From Williamsia sterculiae (GTDB lineage Bacteria; Actinomycetota; Actinomycetes; Mycobacteriales; Mycobacteriaceae): a stretch of DNA of 64,000 nt. The notes under the pieces were generated by a model, which had not been told where the DNA came from, did not search any database, and saw nothing but the letters and a program-made list of their open reading frames with translations. This document shows, one piece after another, positions 25,694-35,016 of this stretch. The first letter of the stretch is position 1. Every line of letters begins with the position of its first letter. The position numbers and the translations under genes were made by a program. The DNA is taken from positions 496,001 through 560,000 of the forward strand of contig NZ_FTNT01000001.1 in the NCBI RefSeq assembly GCF_900156495.1. The letters are read 5' to 3'.

Positions 25694-27234
25694 GCCTTGG
25701 CACCCGCCGTCGGTGTCCAGGTGATGTAGCCGTTCTGGAAGGTCACCTTGACCCCGCCCCCGGTCAGTGCGGTCTCGTCACTGGTGGCCAGCCCCATCGA
25801 ACTGGTCCACACGGACACGATGCCACCCCCGGCGATGTGGGCGCCGGTGGCCGCCGAGTACCAGCACCGCAGTCCGTACGGGCTGTTGAAATCCTGGTAG
25901 CCGTTGGCGAAGGCGGTGGTCGGGATCAGACCACTGGTCAGCATTTTGGTGCCGACCGCGGTCGGGGAGGTCAGGAAGCTTCCCGACGACACCTCCCACA
26001 ACCAGCCCCCGGTGAACTGTTGAGCCCAGATACCCGACACCGGGAAGACCGGGGACAGTACGGTTCCCAACCCGGTGGTGGACGCCTTGGCGAAGCGGTT
26101 CGCTTCGTCGGTGAGCGGTATACCGTGCTGTTGGACCCAGCTGTATCCGATGTACGACGCCTTGGCGGTGCCGTCGCTGTTCATGAGCCCGAAGGTGTTC
26201 TCCGCGTCGGACGATCCGGTGCTCTTGTCGCGGAGCTCGAAGATGTAGATGGGGCCCGCATACGGGACCTCCTGCCACTTGACCATCAGATTGGTGATCA
26301 TCTCGTTCTGCCGCGCGTCGTCCACCGCCGTACTGGGAACCCCGTATTCGGTGAGCCAGATCTTCTTTGCGCCATCACCCTTGGCCGACATCGTGGTGTA
26401 GAGGTCCCGGGCCTGCTGCACGGGCGAATCGGCAACCGTCATACCGGCGGCGAACAGGAAATCGTACTGGTAGGGGTGAAACGAGATGGCGTCGAAGTAG
26501 TTGGCCGCCCCCGCGGTGTACATCCCGGAGAGGAACTCGACGGGGTTCATGGTGGTGTTGCGGGTCACCGCCGAGCCCAGCGCACCGGCGATGACCGTGG
26601 CCGACGAATCGGCCGATTTGATCTGCGTATACGCCGCTTTCACCAATGCGGTGTATCCCGCCGGATCCGGGGCGGGGGAGTAGAACATGGCACCGTTGGG
26701 TTCGTTCCAGATCTCGTAGGCACTGATCTTTCCCTTGTAGCGGGCGGCCACAGCGTTGGCGAACGTCCCGAAGAGCGCGGGCTTGGGTGGTGAGGTGACG
26801 TTGGTGTAGGTACCCGCCGCGGCCCAGCTGGGCGTGTACCCGATGATGCCGAGTACGGACAGACTCCGGCTCCTGGCCGCGGTCACGATGTTGTCCAGCG
26901 GCGTCCAGTTGAACGTCGCCTGTGTGGGTTGCAGAACGTTCCACGCGACCGACACCCGTACGCGTTTGGCTCCGGCGTTCTTCATCGCGTCGAGTTGGGC
27001 GGCGATGCCGCTGCTGGAGGCGCTCAGCAACCCCGCGTCATCGGAGAACCCGATGGACTGGGGGGTATCGGTGGCGGCGGTCGGCGTGATGTGCACGGGG
27101 CCGGGAATTCGAGCGTCGGACCCCGGATGTGCCGACCGCGTGATTCCGAGCACGAGAAGCAGCGCGACCACGGCTGCGAGGACGACGACACCGACAAGAA
27201 TGCGGACAGGATGGAATAGCGTGGACCGGCGCAT
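25681..27234 (-). CDS. Membrane-anchored glycoside hydrolase (GH5/GH39-like) with C-terminal LGFP-like repeats
   Basis: 517 residues. An N-terminal signal-anchor helix (about 11-31) is followed by a TIM-barrel hydrolase: EIWNEPN gives the acid/base Glu178 and WLTEYGVP the nucleophile Glu296, the GH-A clan spacing. The C-terminal 130 residues contain two repeats resembling LGFP modules (YQDFNSPYG..., ATGAHIAGGGIVSVW, then TFQNGYITWTPTAGAKAY), thought in mycolic-acid bacteria to bind the arabinogalactan layer. It probably trims or releases the polysaccharide made by this locus. It lies 117 bp downstream of the polymerase gene on the same strand. Confidence 0.85.
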   Translation of the reverse strand: MRRSTLFHPVRILVGVVVLAAVVALLLVLGITRSAHPGSDARIPGPVHITPTAATDTPQSIGFSDDAGLLSASSSGIAAQLDAMKNAGAKRVRVSVAWNVLQPTQATFNWTPLDNIVTAARSRSLSVLGIIGYTPSWAAAGTYTNVTSPPKPALFGTFANAVAARYKGKISAYEIWNEPNGAMFYSPAPDPAGYTALVKAAYTQIKSADSSATVIAGALGSAVTRNTTMNPVEFLSGMYTAGAANYFDAISFHPYQYDFLFAAGMTVADSPVQQARDLYTTMSAKGDGAKKIWLTEYGVPSTAVDDARQNEMITNLMVKWQEVPYAGPIYIFELRDKSTGSSDAENTFGLMNSDGTAKASYIGYSWVQQHGIPLTDEANRFAKASTTGLGTVLSPVFPVSGIWAQQFTGGWLWEVSSGSFLTSPTAVGTKMLTSGLIPTTAFANGYQDFNSPYGLRCWYSAATGAHIAGGGIVSVWTSSMGLATSDETALTGGGVKVTFQNGYITWTPTAGAKAYPN

Positions 27235-27351
27235 CTTTCTGCCTTTCGCAGCAACGGTCCCCCCGATGGCACAAGTAAAGCACAGGTCTGCCGAATCCGG
27301 CAGTCATCGAATTTGTACCCGAGTAACCGAATGTGTCCGGTTCTGGCGTGG

Positions 27352-28797
27352 TCAATTCAATGGTGCGCGCGCACTGCGCACCGTCGTGGTGGTCGCCGCG
27401 ACCGGTAGCGTCTCGCTGCGCGACCCGCGGGCGGCCGTGGTCCGTCCGGTGGCGAGTTCCCAGGTGACTACCAGGAAGACCAGCAGGACCGAGAATGCCG
27501 TGGTGACCGACGGGATGGTCACCACGGGAAAATCCAGTTGCAAGGCGATGAGGCAGAAAGCAATGAAGCCGCCGCCGAACAATCCGTATTCCCAGCGCCG
27601 GGATCGCACACACTGGTAACTCATGACGATGCCCACGATCATCACGGCGAGAAACGCCAGACCCGCGATGAATCCTCCTCGATAGATCGTGAGGAGTGGC
27701 GCATTTGCCACGTAATTGACTTGGAATGCGGCGGCCTCGTCGACGAACTCCTTACGACCCCAGCCGAGACCGAACGGCCAATGCCCGGCCATGAGTCCGG
27801 GGAAGTCGCGCAGCGCGTCACCGCGCGCCGACGACCCGGCATCGTTGCCGCTGAAGGACGAGAACACCCGGTTGCGCACCGAGGGCACCGCGAATGCGGC
27901 CAACGCGGCCGCCATGAACGCCCCGACGATCGCCAGGCGCTGGCTCTTGCGCAGCTGGTGGAACGCCAGGACCAGCACCACCCCGCCGATGAACGAGAAC
28001 AGCGCGGCGCGGCTGAGGGTCAGCACGATCGCGACGAACAGCACCCCGGCCATGACCCACCGGATGCGGTGACCGATCACCACGAAACACACCAGCAGGG
28101 CCACGAACAGGATGATCCCCGCGGCGTTCGGGTCGACAAAGGTACCGGCCAACCGGACCGTCTCGGTACCGCCCGGTGTGTAGACGAATCGCGAACCCTC
28201 CGCGGCCTTTCCGTACCCGATCGGTGCGAGCACGGTGATCATCCGTCCGGTGGGATCGGCCGCTCGGATCACCACCGCGAACATCGCCGCCAGGGTGGTC
28301 CCGACCACGAAGATCTGCCCGAAGCGGCGCAGCTGGTGTCGCGGCAGTCGCAGCAGCGCGAAGACCACGAGGGTGGCCACCGACCACTTCATGTACTCCA
28401 TGAGATCCGTCGTGGTCGACCCCGTCGCCACCAGTGAGAGCGTCGAGGTGAGGAACAGCAGTACCACGGTCAGTTCGAGTGCTGTGACCTTTCCCACTGC
28501 CGTCGGATGGAGGAGGGCCGCGAAAATGACGGCCACGGAGAACGTGAAGACCAGCGGCAGATGGACTCCGGGTAGAGACCCGAATGGCACGGCACCGAGT
28601 GAGAATGCGAGCGCCCAATAGAACACCAAGGGGTGGCGCAGCCCGATCCAGGCCCCCACCAGCAGCAAAGCCAGTGCTGGGAGGGCAAACCGAGCAATTC
28701 CCTCGGTCGCGAAGAATCCCAGCGTCACCAGGCTGGGAAACAGAACGACGAGCGCAATGTGCGTCGCGCGACGTACGGGCATGAACGGAATGGTCAC
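27352..28797 (-). CDS. O-antigen polymerase/ligase-like membrane protein (Wzy/WaaL family)
   Basis: 481 residues from ATG 28797 (ATG 28782 also possible), with about 11-12 hydrophobic helices. It has the O-antigen ligase-type stretch VRLAGTFVDPNAAGIILFVALLV followed by a periplasmic loop (SVRNRVFSSFSGNDAGSSARGDALRDF). Wzy-type proteins join repeat units outside the membrane. It is divergent from the Wzc-like co-polymerase gene (28991), which would set chain length. The C-terminal 30 residues are Thr/Ala/Arg-rich and cytoplasmic. Confidence 0.83.
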   Translation of the reverse strand: MTIPFMPVRRATHIALVVLFPSLVTLGFFATEGIARFALPALALLLVGAWIGLRHPLVFYWALAFSLGAVPFGSLPGVHLPLVFTFSVAVIFAALLHPTAVGKVTALELTVVLLFLTSTLSLVATGSTTTDLMEYMKWSVATLVVFALLRLPRHQLRRFGQIFVVGTTLAAMFAVVIRAADPTGRMITVLAPIGYGKAAEGSRFVYTPGGTETVRLAGTFVDPNAAGIILFVALLVCFVVIGHRIRWVMAGVLFVAIVLTLSRAALFSFIGGVVLVLAFHQLRKSQRLAIVGAFMAAALAAFAVPSVRNRVFSSFSGNDAGSSARGDALRDFPGLMAGHWPFGLGWGRKEFVDEAAAFQVNYVANAPLLTIYRGGFIAGLAFLAVMIVGIVMSYQCVRSRRWEYGLFGGGFIAFCLIALQLDFPVVTIPSVTTAFSVLLVFLVVTWELATGRTTAARGSRSETLPVAATTTTVRSARAPLN

Positions 28798-28990
28798 ACA
28801 TACTTCGCCGCGGCACTATTCAATGTGATCTACGCAGGCAGTCGATTGTCGGGAGTTCGAAACTTCCGAGGAGCCGAAATTCGCCGCACCCTTTATGGTC
28901 GTCGTGTAACGACGGCGACCGGTCGCCCGGGACACTTCCGACGCGTCGCGACGACGTGTCGATGATGGGTAGAGCAGGGGGACGAGCTCG

Positions 28991-30397
28991 GTGGAGATCC
29001 GTGAGTACCTCGCGATATTTCGCGCGAAGTGGTGGGTCGTGGTGGCGGCGCTGGTGGTGGGCCTCGTCGCCGGTTACCTGTATGCGCTGTTCGCCGACAC
29101 CAGCTACAAGTCGTGCTCCCAGGTGTTCGTCACCACCGACGGCGGCTCGTCGGTCGGTGAGGCGTATCAGAACAATCTCTTCTCACAGGAGCGGGTGAAC
29201 TCCTACGCCCGGGTCGCCACCAGTGAGCAGGTGTCCCAGCGGGTTGTCGACCAATTGCACCTGCAGGTGTCCCCGTCCACCGTGCAGGGTCGGATCACCG
29301 CGACACCGGTGGAGAAGACCGTCTTGCTCGACATCTGCACCTCCGACAGCAGTGCCGCCAGCGCGCAGGCGCTGACAGGTGCGGTCACCGCGCAGACCGT
29401 GCAGGTGGTCCGCGAGCTGGAGACCCCGAGCCGCGGTGGCAACCCGGCCGCGGGCGCGACCGTCGTCGACGACGCGTCGGGGGGTGTGGAGTCGGGGGCG
29501 AGCGCGCTGAAGTTCGGCCTGCTCGGTGCCGTCGCCGGACTGTTGATCGGGATCGCGCTGGCCCTGGCGCTGGGGCTGCTGAACCGGCGGATCGGCGATC
29601 GCGCCAAGGTCGATGAGATCACCCGCGGTGGTGTGATCGCCTCCGTGCCAGCCGATCCGCAGCGACCCGAGACCAGGGTCACCGACCTCGGTTCGGGTGC
29701 TCCGATAGCCGAATCGGTACGTACGCTGCGCAACAACCTGCACTTCCTGGGTAAGGACACCGAGCCTCGGGTCATCGTGGTCACCTCGCCCGACGCCGAC
29801 ACGGGCCGCAGCACACTCGCCATCGACCTCGCCGCGGTCATCGCCGAATCGGGTGCATCGGTCGCGCTGGTAGACGGAGACCTGCGCGGCGGATCGTTGT
29901 CACGCACGCTGCAGGTCGGTGAACGCCGGGGACTCAGCGACGTGCTGGCCGGCAACAGCACGGTACCCACGGTGGTGCAGAACGGGACCGTCGACGGTGT
30001 CGCCGTGGTCGTGTCGGGCAAACTCCCGCCGAATCCGGGTGAACTCCTGGCCTTCACGCGGGCCCAGGCCGTCATCGACGATCTCCGCGGTCGATTCGAC
30101 TACGTCGTCGTCGACACCCCGCCGGTGTTGTCCTACGGGGACGCGGCGGTGCTGGCGGCCCTCGGTGACGGTGCCCTGGTGCTCACCCGCATCGGACGCA
30201 CCAGTCGGGATGCGTTGCGCCGCACGATCCGCAGTCTCGAACAGGTGGGGGCGACCATTCTCGGGAACGTCACGGTATTCGACGGCAAGGCTACGGTGCG
30301 CCCATCGCGGCCCACCGCGGAGAATGCCGTCGCCGACCGACCGGTCGAGGCGGCGACCGACGAGGCACACACTGAGCCCGCCGGTTCTCCTCCGTGA
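28991..30397 (+). CDS. Wzc/CapB-like polysaccharide co-polymerase with degenerate P-loop
   Basis: 468 residues from GTG 28991. A Wzz-type chain-length domain is flanked by helices at about 15-35 and 174-197. A cytoplasmic BY-kinase-like domain follows: Walker A region TSPDADTGRSTLA (residues 265-277), Walker A' VALVDGDLR (291-299) and Walker B YVVVDTPPV (371-379). The invariant P-loop lysine is Arg273 (codon CGC), and the C-terminal tail has no tyrosine cluster, so tyrosine autokinase activity is doubtful. It probably regulates chain length with the divergent polymerase. The TGA overlaps the next start (GTGA). Confidence 0.87.
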   Translation: MEIREYLAIFRAKWWVVVAALVVGLVAGYLYALFADTSYKSCSQVFVTTDGGSSVGEAYQNNLFSQERVNSYARVATSEQVSQRVVDQLHLQVSPSTVQGRITATPVEKTVLLDICTSDSSAASAQALTGAVTAQTVQVVRELETPSRGGNPAAGATVVDDASGGVESGASALKFGLLGAVAGLLIGIALALALGLLNRRIGDRAKVDEITRGGVIASVPADPQRPETRVTDLGSGAPIAESVRTLRNNLHFLGKDTEPRVIVVTSPDADTGRSTLAIDLAAVIAESGASVALVDGDLRGGSLSRTLQVGERRGLSDVLAGNSTVPTVVQNGTVDGVAVVVSGKLPPNPGELLAFTRAQAVIDDLRGRFDYVVVDTPPVLSYGDAAVLAALGDGALVLTRIGRTSRDALRRTIRSLEQVGATILGNVTVFDGKATVRPSRPTAENAVADRPVEAATDEAHTEPAGSPP

Positions 30398-31671
30398 TCG
30401 ACGTGTCCCGAGCATGGCGTTCGGGCCGACATCTGGTGTGTGTGGCGATCTGCGCCGCGCTCGTGTCTCTCGCCTCCGGCTGCGCCGACGACGCACCGTT
30501 GGTCGGGGAGAGCTCCGTCCCGCCGGTGACGCCCGGCGCCGCCGCGGACGCCCCGTCCTCCGTACCGGCCAGGTCTCCTGTCCTCGGTGGCGCGCAGGCG
30601 GGATCGCTGAAGAGCGTCGAACCGCTGCCCGACATCTCGCCGGACATCAGCGAACTCGGCGCCAGCGCCACCCGGATCATCTACCAGTCCACCGGGACAT
30701 CGGGTGAACCGACCACGGTGTCCGGTGTGGTGGTCGTGCCGTCCGGTGTCCCGCCGAAGGGGGGCTGGCCGCTGATCTCCTTCGGTCACGGCACCACGGG
30801 GGTGGAGAACAACTGCGGCCCGTCGCGGTACAGCAACCTGCTCGGCAGTGACAAACTCCTCGCCGCCTTCGTCCTCGAGGGTTTCGCCGTCACCATGTCC
30901 GACTACCAGGGCCTCGGGGTGCCCGGTTTCGTACACCCCTACCTGGATTCGAAGGTGCTCGGATACAACATCATCGACGCGGTCAAGGCCGCCCGGCACT
31001 TCTCGTCGGCCATCGGCCCACGATGGTCGTCCTATGGGGTGTCACTCGGTGGGATGGCCGCGTGGGCGGCCGCGGACCAGCTCGGCGGCGGCTACCCCGC
31101 CGGTGACACACAGTTGGTCGGAACGGCGTCGCTGGTCCCGGTGTCGGACATGCGTGGTCTCGCCGACGAGGCGTGGGCCGGAACTCTCACCCGCGCGCAG
31201 TATCCGCTGCTGATCTACACCCTGGACAGCCTCGCGAAACTCCACCCGGACATGCAGCTCGACGACTATCGCTCCGGGGTCGCACGCACCAAGTGGTCGC
31301 AGTATCTGGAGTGTTTCGGCCCGGACACCGCGAAGTTGCCCGAGCTGCTCGCACAACTGAAGCCGGCCGACCTGAAGCCGGCCGGCGTCGATGCCCGCGA
31401 CCGGCTCCGGGAGTACCTCGCCGATTACGCGCTGCCCCAGCACAAGGCCAGCGGGCCGTTGCTGGTGCTGTACGGCACCACCGACGATTTGATCAACGCC
31501 GACTGGACCAAGCAGTCGCTGACGCGAGCCTGCGATCTGGGCAGCGTGGTGCAGTACCAGCGCCGTGAGGGCGAGGGACACGCCGACCTGGACAGCAGCG
31601 CGTCGGTGAGCTGGGTCAAGTCCAGATTCCTGGATGTGGCACCGATCAACACCTGCGGGTCCGAACGATGA
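30394..31671 (+). CDS. Secretory lipase (LIP family) lipoprotein 1
   Basis: 425 residues from GTG 30394, overlapping the co-polymerase stop. A signal peptide ends at Cys30 (LVSLASGC), a slightly weak lipobox. The alpha/beta-hydrolase domain resembles the fungal/actinobacterial secretory lipase family: oxyanion-region FGHGTTGVENNCGPS, nucleophile Ser217 in GVSLGG, Asp364 or Asp365 in YGTTDDLIN and His396 in EGHADLD. It is expected at the outer face of the membrane or cell wall. It is one of three paralogues in this block; esterase action on acylated polysaccharide or lipid is an inference. Confidence 0.87.
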   Translation: MIDVSRAWRSGRHLVCVAICAALVSLASGCADDAPLVGESSVPPVTPGAAADAPSSVPARSPVLGGAQAGSLKSVEPLPDISPDISELGASATRIIYQSTGTSGEPTTVSGVVVVPSGVPPKGGWPLISFGHGTTGVENNCGPSRYSNLLGSDKLLAAFVLEGFAVTMSDYQGLGVPGFVHPYLDSKVLGYNIIDAVKAARHFSSAIGPRWSSYGVSLGGMAAWAAADQLGGGYPAGDTQLVGTASLVPVSDMRGLADEAWAGTLTRAQYPLLIYTLDSLAKLHPDMQLDDYRSGVARTKWSQYLECFGPDTAKLPELLAQLKPADLKPAGVDARDRLREYLADYALPQHKASGPLLVLYGTTDDLINADWTKQSLTRACDLGSVVQYQRREGEGHADLDSSASVSWVKSRFLDVAPINTCGSER

Positions 31672-32393
31672 GAGCGCCCACGGGTGTTTTGCATCCAACC
31701 GACTACTGGGCACGCATCGTCGGCGGGCGATGGTTGATCCTGGCCGCGGCCATCCTGGCCGGGGTGGTCGGCGCCCTCGCGACCTTGTTCGTCGTCCCGA
31801 CCCACTACAGCGCGACCAGCACGGTGTTCATCGAGATCCCGGGCCCTGTATCCACCAACGCGGCGCTCAACGGCAACCGTGGCGCACTGGTCCGTGTCGA
31901 CAGCTATGCGCAGATGGCGGTCGGGCCGGACAACCTGGCTCGTGCCGCGGAGAGGATCGGGATGGGATCGCCCACCGCATTGCAGGGGCATGTGGTGGCC
32001 ATCGTCAGCCCGGGAGCCGCGGTGCTCGACATCACCGCCACCGCGGACGATCCGCGAACCGCGCCTCGCATGGCCGATGCCGTCGCCGACAGCCTCGCCG
32101 ATCTCGTCGCCACTGTGGAGACCGACGGAGCGGGCGGGGCGCACGCACAGATCCGTGGCCTCGACCCGGCGACCGGCGCGACCGGCGCGGCTCCGAGTGT
32201 CACCACGGGTGTCGTCGCCGGAGTGATGGTCGGTGCGTTGTGGTCGGTGGTGCTGTTGTTGATGTTCGATGTCGGTGGCGGCCGGATACGTTCCCGCGGT
32301 GAGGTGGCCAGGATCGTCGGCGAAAGCGTGATCGAGGACACGGTGATCGACGACGAAGAGCGACACCACGACGTCGAAGCACTGGTGCGGTGA
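31668..32393 (+). CDS. Wzz-like polysaccharide co-polymerase without kinase domain
   Basis: 241 residues. The N-terminal helix (about 21-43, WLILAAAILAGVVGALATLFVV), an extracytoplasmic region that resembles the Wzz portion of the larger co-polymerase (YSATSTVFIEIPGPV, VRVDSYAQMAV), and a second helix near 182-203 are visible. An acidic C-terminal tail (EDTVIDDEERHHD) is cytoplasmic. There is no P-loop. It sits between two lipase genes and overlaps both, a second chain-length-type protein in one locus. Confidence 0.78.
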   Translation: MRAPTGVLHPTDYWARIVGGRWLILAAAILAGVVGALATLFVVPTHYSATSTVFIEIPGPVSTNAALNGNRGALVRVDSYAQMAVGPDNLARAAERIGMGSPTALQGHVVAIVSPGAAVLDITATADDPRTAPRMADAVADSLADLVATVETDGAGGAHAQIRGLDPATGATGAAPSVTTGVVAGVMVGALWSVVLLLMFDVGGGRIRSRGEVARIVGESVIEDTVIDDEERHHDVEALVR

Positions 32394-33631
32394 TGATCGA
32401 ATGCCGGGCCCTGTCGTGGTGGCGAGCGGCGCTCGTCGCGCTGGCGTGTGTGGTGCTGGTGTCGGCGTGCGGGTCGGAACCCGGCATCCAGATCCCCAGT
32501 TCCGGCAGCGACCTACCGTCGGACACCGGGCAACCGTTGGCCGCCGATACGAGTGATTCCGGGCCGGGCAGTCTGGTCGGCGCCACCACCCTTTCCACTG
32601 TCGACCGTCGGTTGGCCGCGGTGAGCTCCACCGCGGCCCGTATCCGGTACCGGTCGACCTCCGGGGTCGACGCGTCGTCGACGACGGTGTCCGGCACGGT
32701 CTTCGCGCCGCAGGGCCGACCCCCGCAGGGAGGTTGGCCGGTCATCGCCTTCGCGCACGGGAGCACCGGGGTGCAGCCCGAATGCGGTCCGTCGTTGAGC
32801 CCCAGCCTGGTCAACGCCGCACCGGTGGTTGCCGCACTGGTGACCAAGGGGTACGCCGTGGTGGTGTCGGACTATCAGGGTCTCGGCATCACCACCACCT
32901 ATCACCCCTACCTCGATGCCACCACGGTGGGTTACAACCTGATCGACGCAGTTCGTGCGACGCGGAAACTGCTACCGGACAGCTCCACTCGCTGGATTGC
33001 CTACGGTGGATCACAGGGTGGTCAGGCGGCCTGGGCCGCCAACGAGCTCGCCGGCGAGTACGGGCAGGGTCTGCAACTGGTGGGCTCGGTCAGTCTGTCA
33101 CCGGCCACCGCCATCGGTGGCCTGGCGGACAAGGCCGCCGCCGGCACATTGACCTTCGATCAGCGGGGGTTGTACCCGTGGGTCCTCTACGGGTTGCAGC
33201 GTTCACAGCGTGGCTTCGACCTCGACACCTACCGACACGGGAGCGCGACGGCGCAGTGGGATGTTCTGTCGTCGTGTGATTTCACGCAGGCCACCAAGCG
33301 GACCGCGGCCATCACCGCGCTCACCGCAGCGGACCTGCGACCGACCACCCCGTCGGCCACCGCGGCCCTGCGCGATGATCTCGACCGGATGAGCCTGCCG
33401 CAACGCAAGGCGACGGCACCGATGTTGGTGATGTACGGCGGCAAAGACACCCTCCTCGACCCCGAATGGACCACCGATGCCATCGGGCGTGCCTGCGATC
33501 GGGGTGACGTCATCCAATACGCACTTCAACCCGACGCCGATCACGGCAGCGTCGACGGCACCGCCGTCGTCCCCTTCATCAGAGCTCGGTTCGCCGATGA
33601 GCCGGCCGCCAACCAGTGTCTCCGGCGATGA
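32393..33631 (+). CDS. Secretory lipase (LIP family) lipoprotein 2
   Basis: 412 residues from ATG 32393, with the GTG at 32390 as alternative; the preceding TGA ends at 32393. A signal peptide carries a good lipobox VSAC with the cysteine near residue 26. Family features: FAHGSTGVQPECGPS, nucleophile Ser near 207 in GGSQGG, Asp in GGKDTLLD and His in DADHGSVD. It shares the VVSDYQGLG...HPYLDA pattern with the other two lipases here. The acyltransferase-3 gene follows after 25 bp. Confidence 0.87.
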   Translation: MIECRALSWWRAALVALACVVLVSACGSEPGIQIPSSGSDLPSDTGQPLAADTSDSGPGSLVGATTLSTVDRRLAAVSSTAARIRYRSTSGVDASSTTVSGTVFAPQGRPPQGGWPVIAFAHGSTGVQPECGPSLSPSLVNAAPVVAALVTKGYAVVVSDYQGLGITTTYHPYLDATTVGYNLIDAVRATRKLLPDSSTRWIAYGGSQGGQAAWAANELAGEYGQGLQLVGSVSLSPATAIGGLADKAAAGTLTFDQRGLYPWVLYGLQRSQRGFDLDTYRHGSATAQWDVLSSCDFTQATKRTAAITALTAADLRPTTPSATAALRDDLDRMSLPQRKATAPMLVMYGGKDTLLDPEWTTDAIGRACDRGDVIQYALQPDADHGSVDGTAVVPFIRARFADEPAANQCLRR

Positions 33632-33656
33632 GACCGGCCAGCGACAAGGATGCGCG

Positions 33657-35000
33657 ATGAGTTCGACACCTCGCACGCCACACCACGACACCGCCACGGG
33701 AACTCCCGTCGCCGATGAATTGATCGCGCCGCCTCTGGTGAATCCACCGGTGGCAGAGCCGGTCGTCGCGGACACGCCGTCGGATGTTCCACGACCACGG
33801 CGCACCCGCCTCCTCGGTCTCGACGGACCCCGCGGGGTGGCGTGTATGGGGGTGCTGGTGGTGCATGTCGCAGGCCATTACAGTCCATCGACTCTCGAGA
33901 AGTACCACGTCGACCTCGTCGGTCAGGGTGTCACCTTCTTCTTCGTGTTGTCCGGCTTTCTGCTGTTCCTGCCCTTCGCGCGAGCGTTGGTGTCCGACAA
34001 GGCGATGCCGGCCACCAGGGCGTACGCACTGCACCGCGTGTTCCGGATCTTCCCCGCCTATCTGCTGATCTTCCTCATCGTCAACTTCGCCATGCGCGCC
34101 GCGTACCTGCGCAACGCAGCCGAGGTCACCGTCCCCGGTCAGGACCGAGGGATGGGGATGATCACCGACCCCCTGGAGCTGCTGCTGAACCTGACGCTGA
34201 CGCAGTCATTTGTCCCCCGTTATCTGCAGACAGGCATCAACCCGTCGTGGTCCCTGACCACCGAACTCTGCTTCTACGTCAGTCTGCCGATCGTCGGGGT
34301 ACTCCTCCACCGCATCCATCACCGCTTTCGCACCTCACCCGCGCTGCTGATGATCGCCGCAGGCGTGGTCTACATCGTGGTGGGCACCCTCGGCAAAGGC
34401 GTTGCCGGACTGTTGGAATCCACTGCGGGCACCGACTCGCCCGCGCTGCTCACCTGGGGCCCCAACTGGGCGGCGGTGACCAACCGCAGTTTCCTCGGTC
34501 TCGCCGACACCTTCGGTTTCGGTATCATCGCGGCGGGCATCTTCGTACTCGTCGAACGCGTTCCGCGTCCGGGGTGGATGGTCCGCAGAATGCGGCATGT
34601 GATCGCCGTCGCCGCGATCGTCGTGCTCCCCGTCGGATTACTGACCATCGCACTGCATCTGAAGATCCAGTCATCCTTGGTCGCGTTGGCGTCGGCCATG
34701 CTGATCCTCTTCATCATCGCCCCGCTGGGCCGTGGAGAGGAATCACGGTTCGCGCGCTGGGCCGATTGGACCCCGCTACGCTTCCTGGGCGAGGTGTCGC
34801 TGAGTATCTACCTGTGGCACTTCCCCGTGCTCATCGTGCTCGGTCGCCTCGGGTGGGTGCGGGGGGACACGGTGTCGGGGATGCTGATCAACAGTGTGCT
34901 GGTGGGAGCGGTGAGCGTGGTTCTGGCCGCAGCCACCTACCGCTTCGTCGAGCTGCCCGCGGTGAACTACGCGCGCCGGTTCAAGTCGGGCAGGCGATGA
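33657..35000 (+). CDS. Acyltransferase family 3 (OafA/YrhL-like) membrane protein
   Basis: 447 residues from ATG 33657, preceded by AAGGA. A Pro-rich cytoplasmic N-terminus of about 50 residues is followed by LLGLDGPRGVACMGVLVVHVAGHY (acyltransferase-3 start, catalytic-type His), GVTFFFVLSGFLLFLPFAR, and about ten helices. The LDG-R-A and F-F-LSGF patterns are typical of enzymes that O-acylate surface polysaccharides or glycolipids. It is flanked by two LIP lipases, so one gene pair could add and the other remove acyl groups; this is inference. Confidence 0.88.
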   Translation: MSSTPRTPHHDTATGTPVADELIAPPLVNPPVAEPVVADTPSDVPRPRRTRLLGLDGPRGVACMGVLVVHVAGHYSPSTLEKYHVDLVGQGVTFFFVLSGFLLFLPFARALVSDKAMPATRAYALHRVFRIFPAYLLIFLIVNFAMRAAYLRNAAEVTVPGQDRGMGMITDPLELLLNLTLTQSFVPRYLQTGINPSWSLTTELCFYVSLPIVGVLLHRIHHRFRTSPALLMIAAGVVYIVVGTLGKGVAGLLESTAGTDSPALLTWGPNWAAVTNRSFLGLADTFGFGIIAAGIFVLVERVPRPGWMVRRMRHVIAVAAIVVLPVGLLTIALHLKIQSSLVALASAMLILFIIAPLGRGEESRFARWADWTPLRFLGEVSLSIYLWHFPVLIVLGRLGWVRGDTVSGMLINSVLVGAVSVVLAAATYRFVELPAVNYARRFKSGRR

Positions 35001-35016
35001 CGCGTAGAGCTATTCG

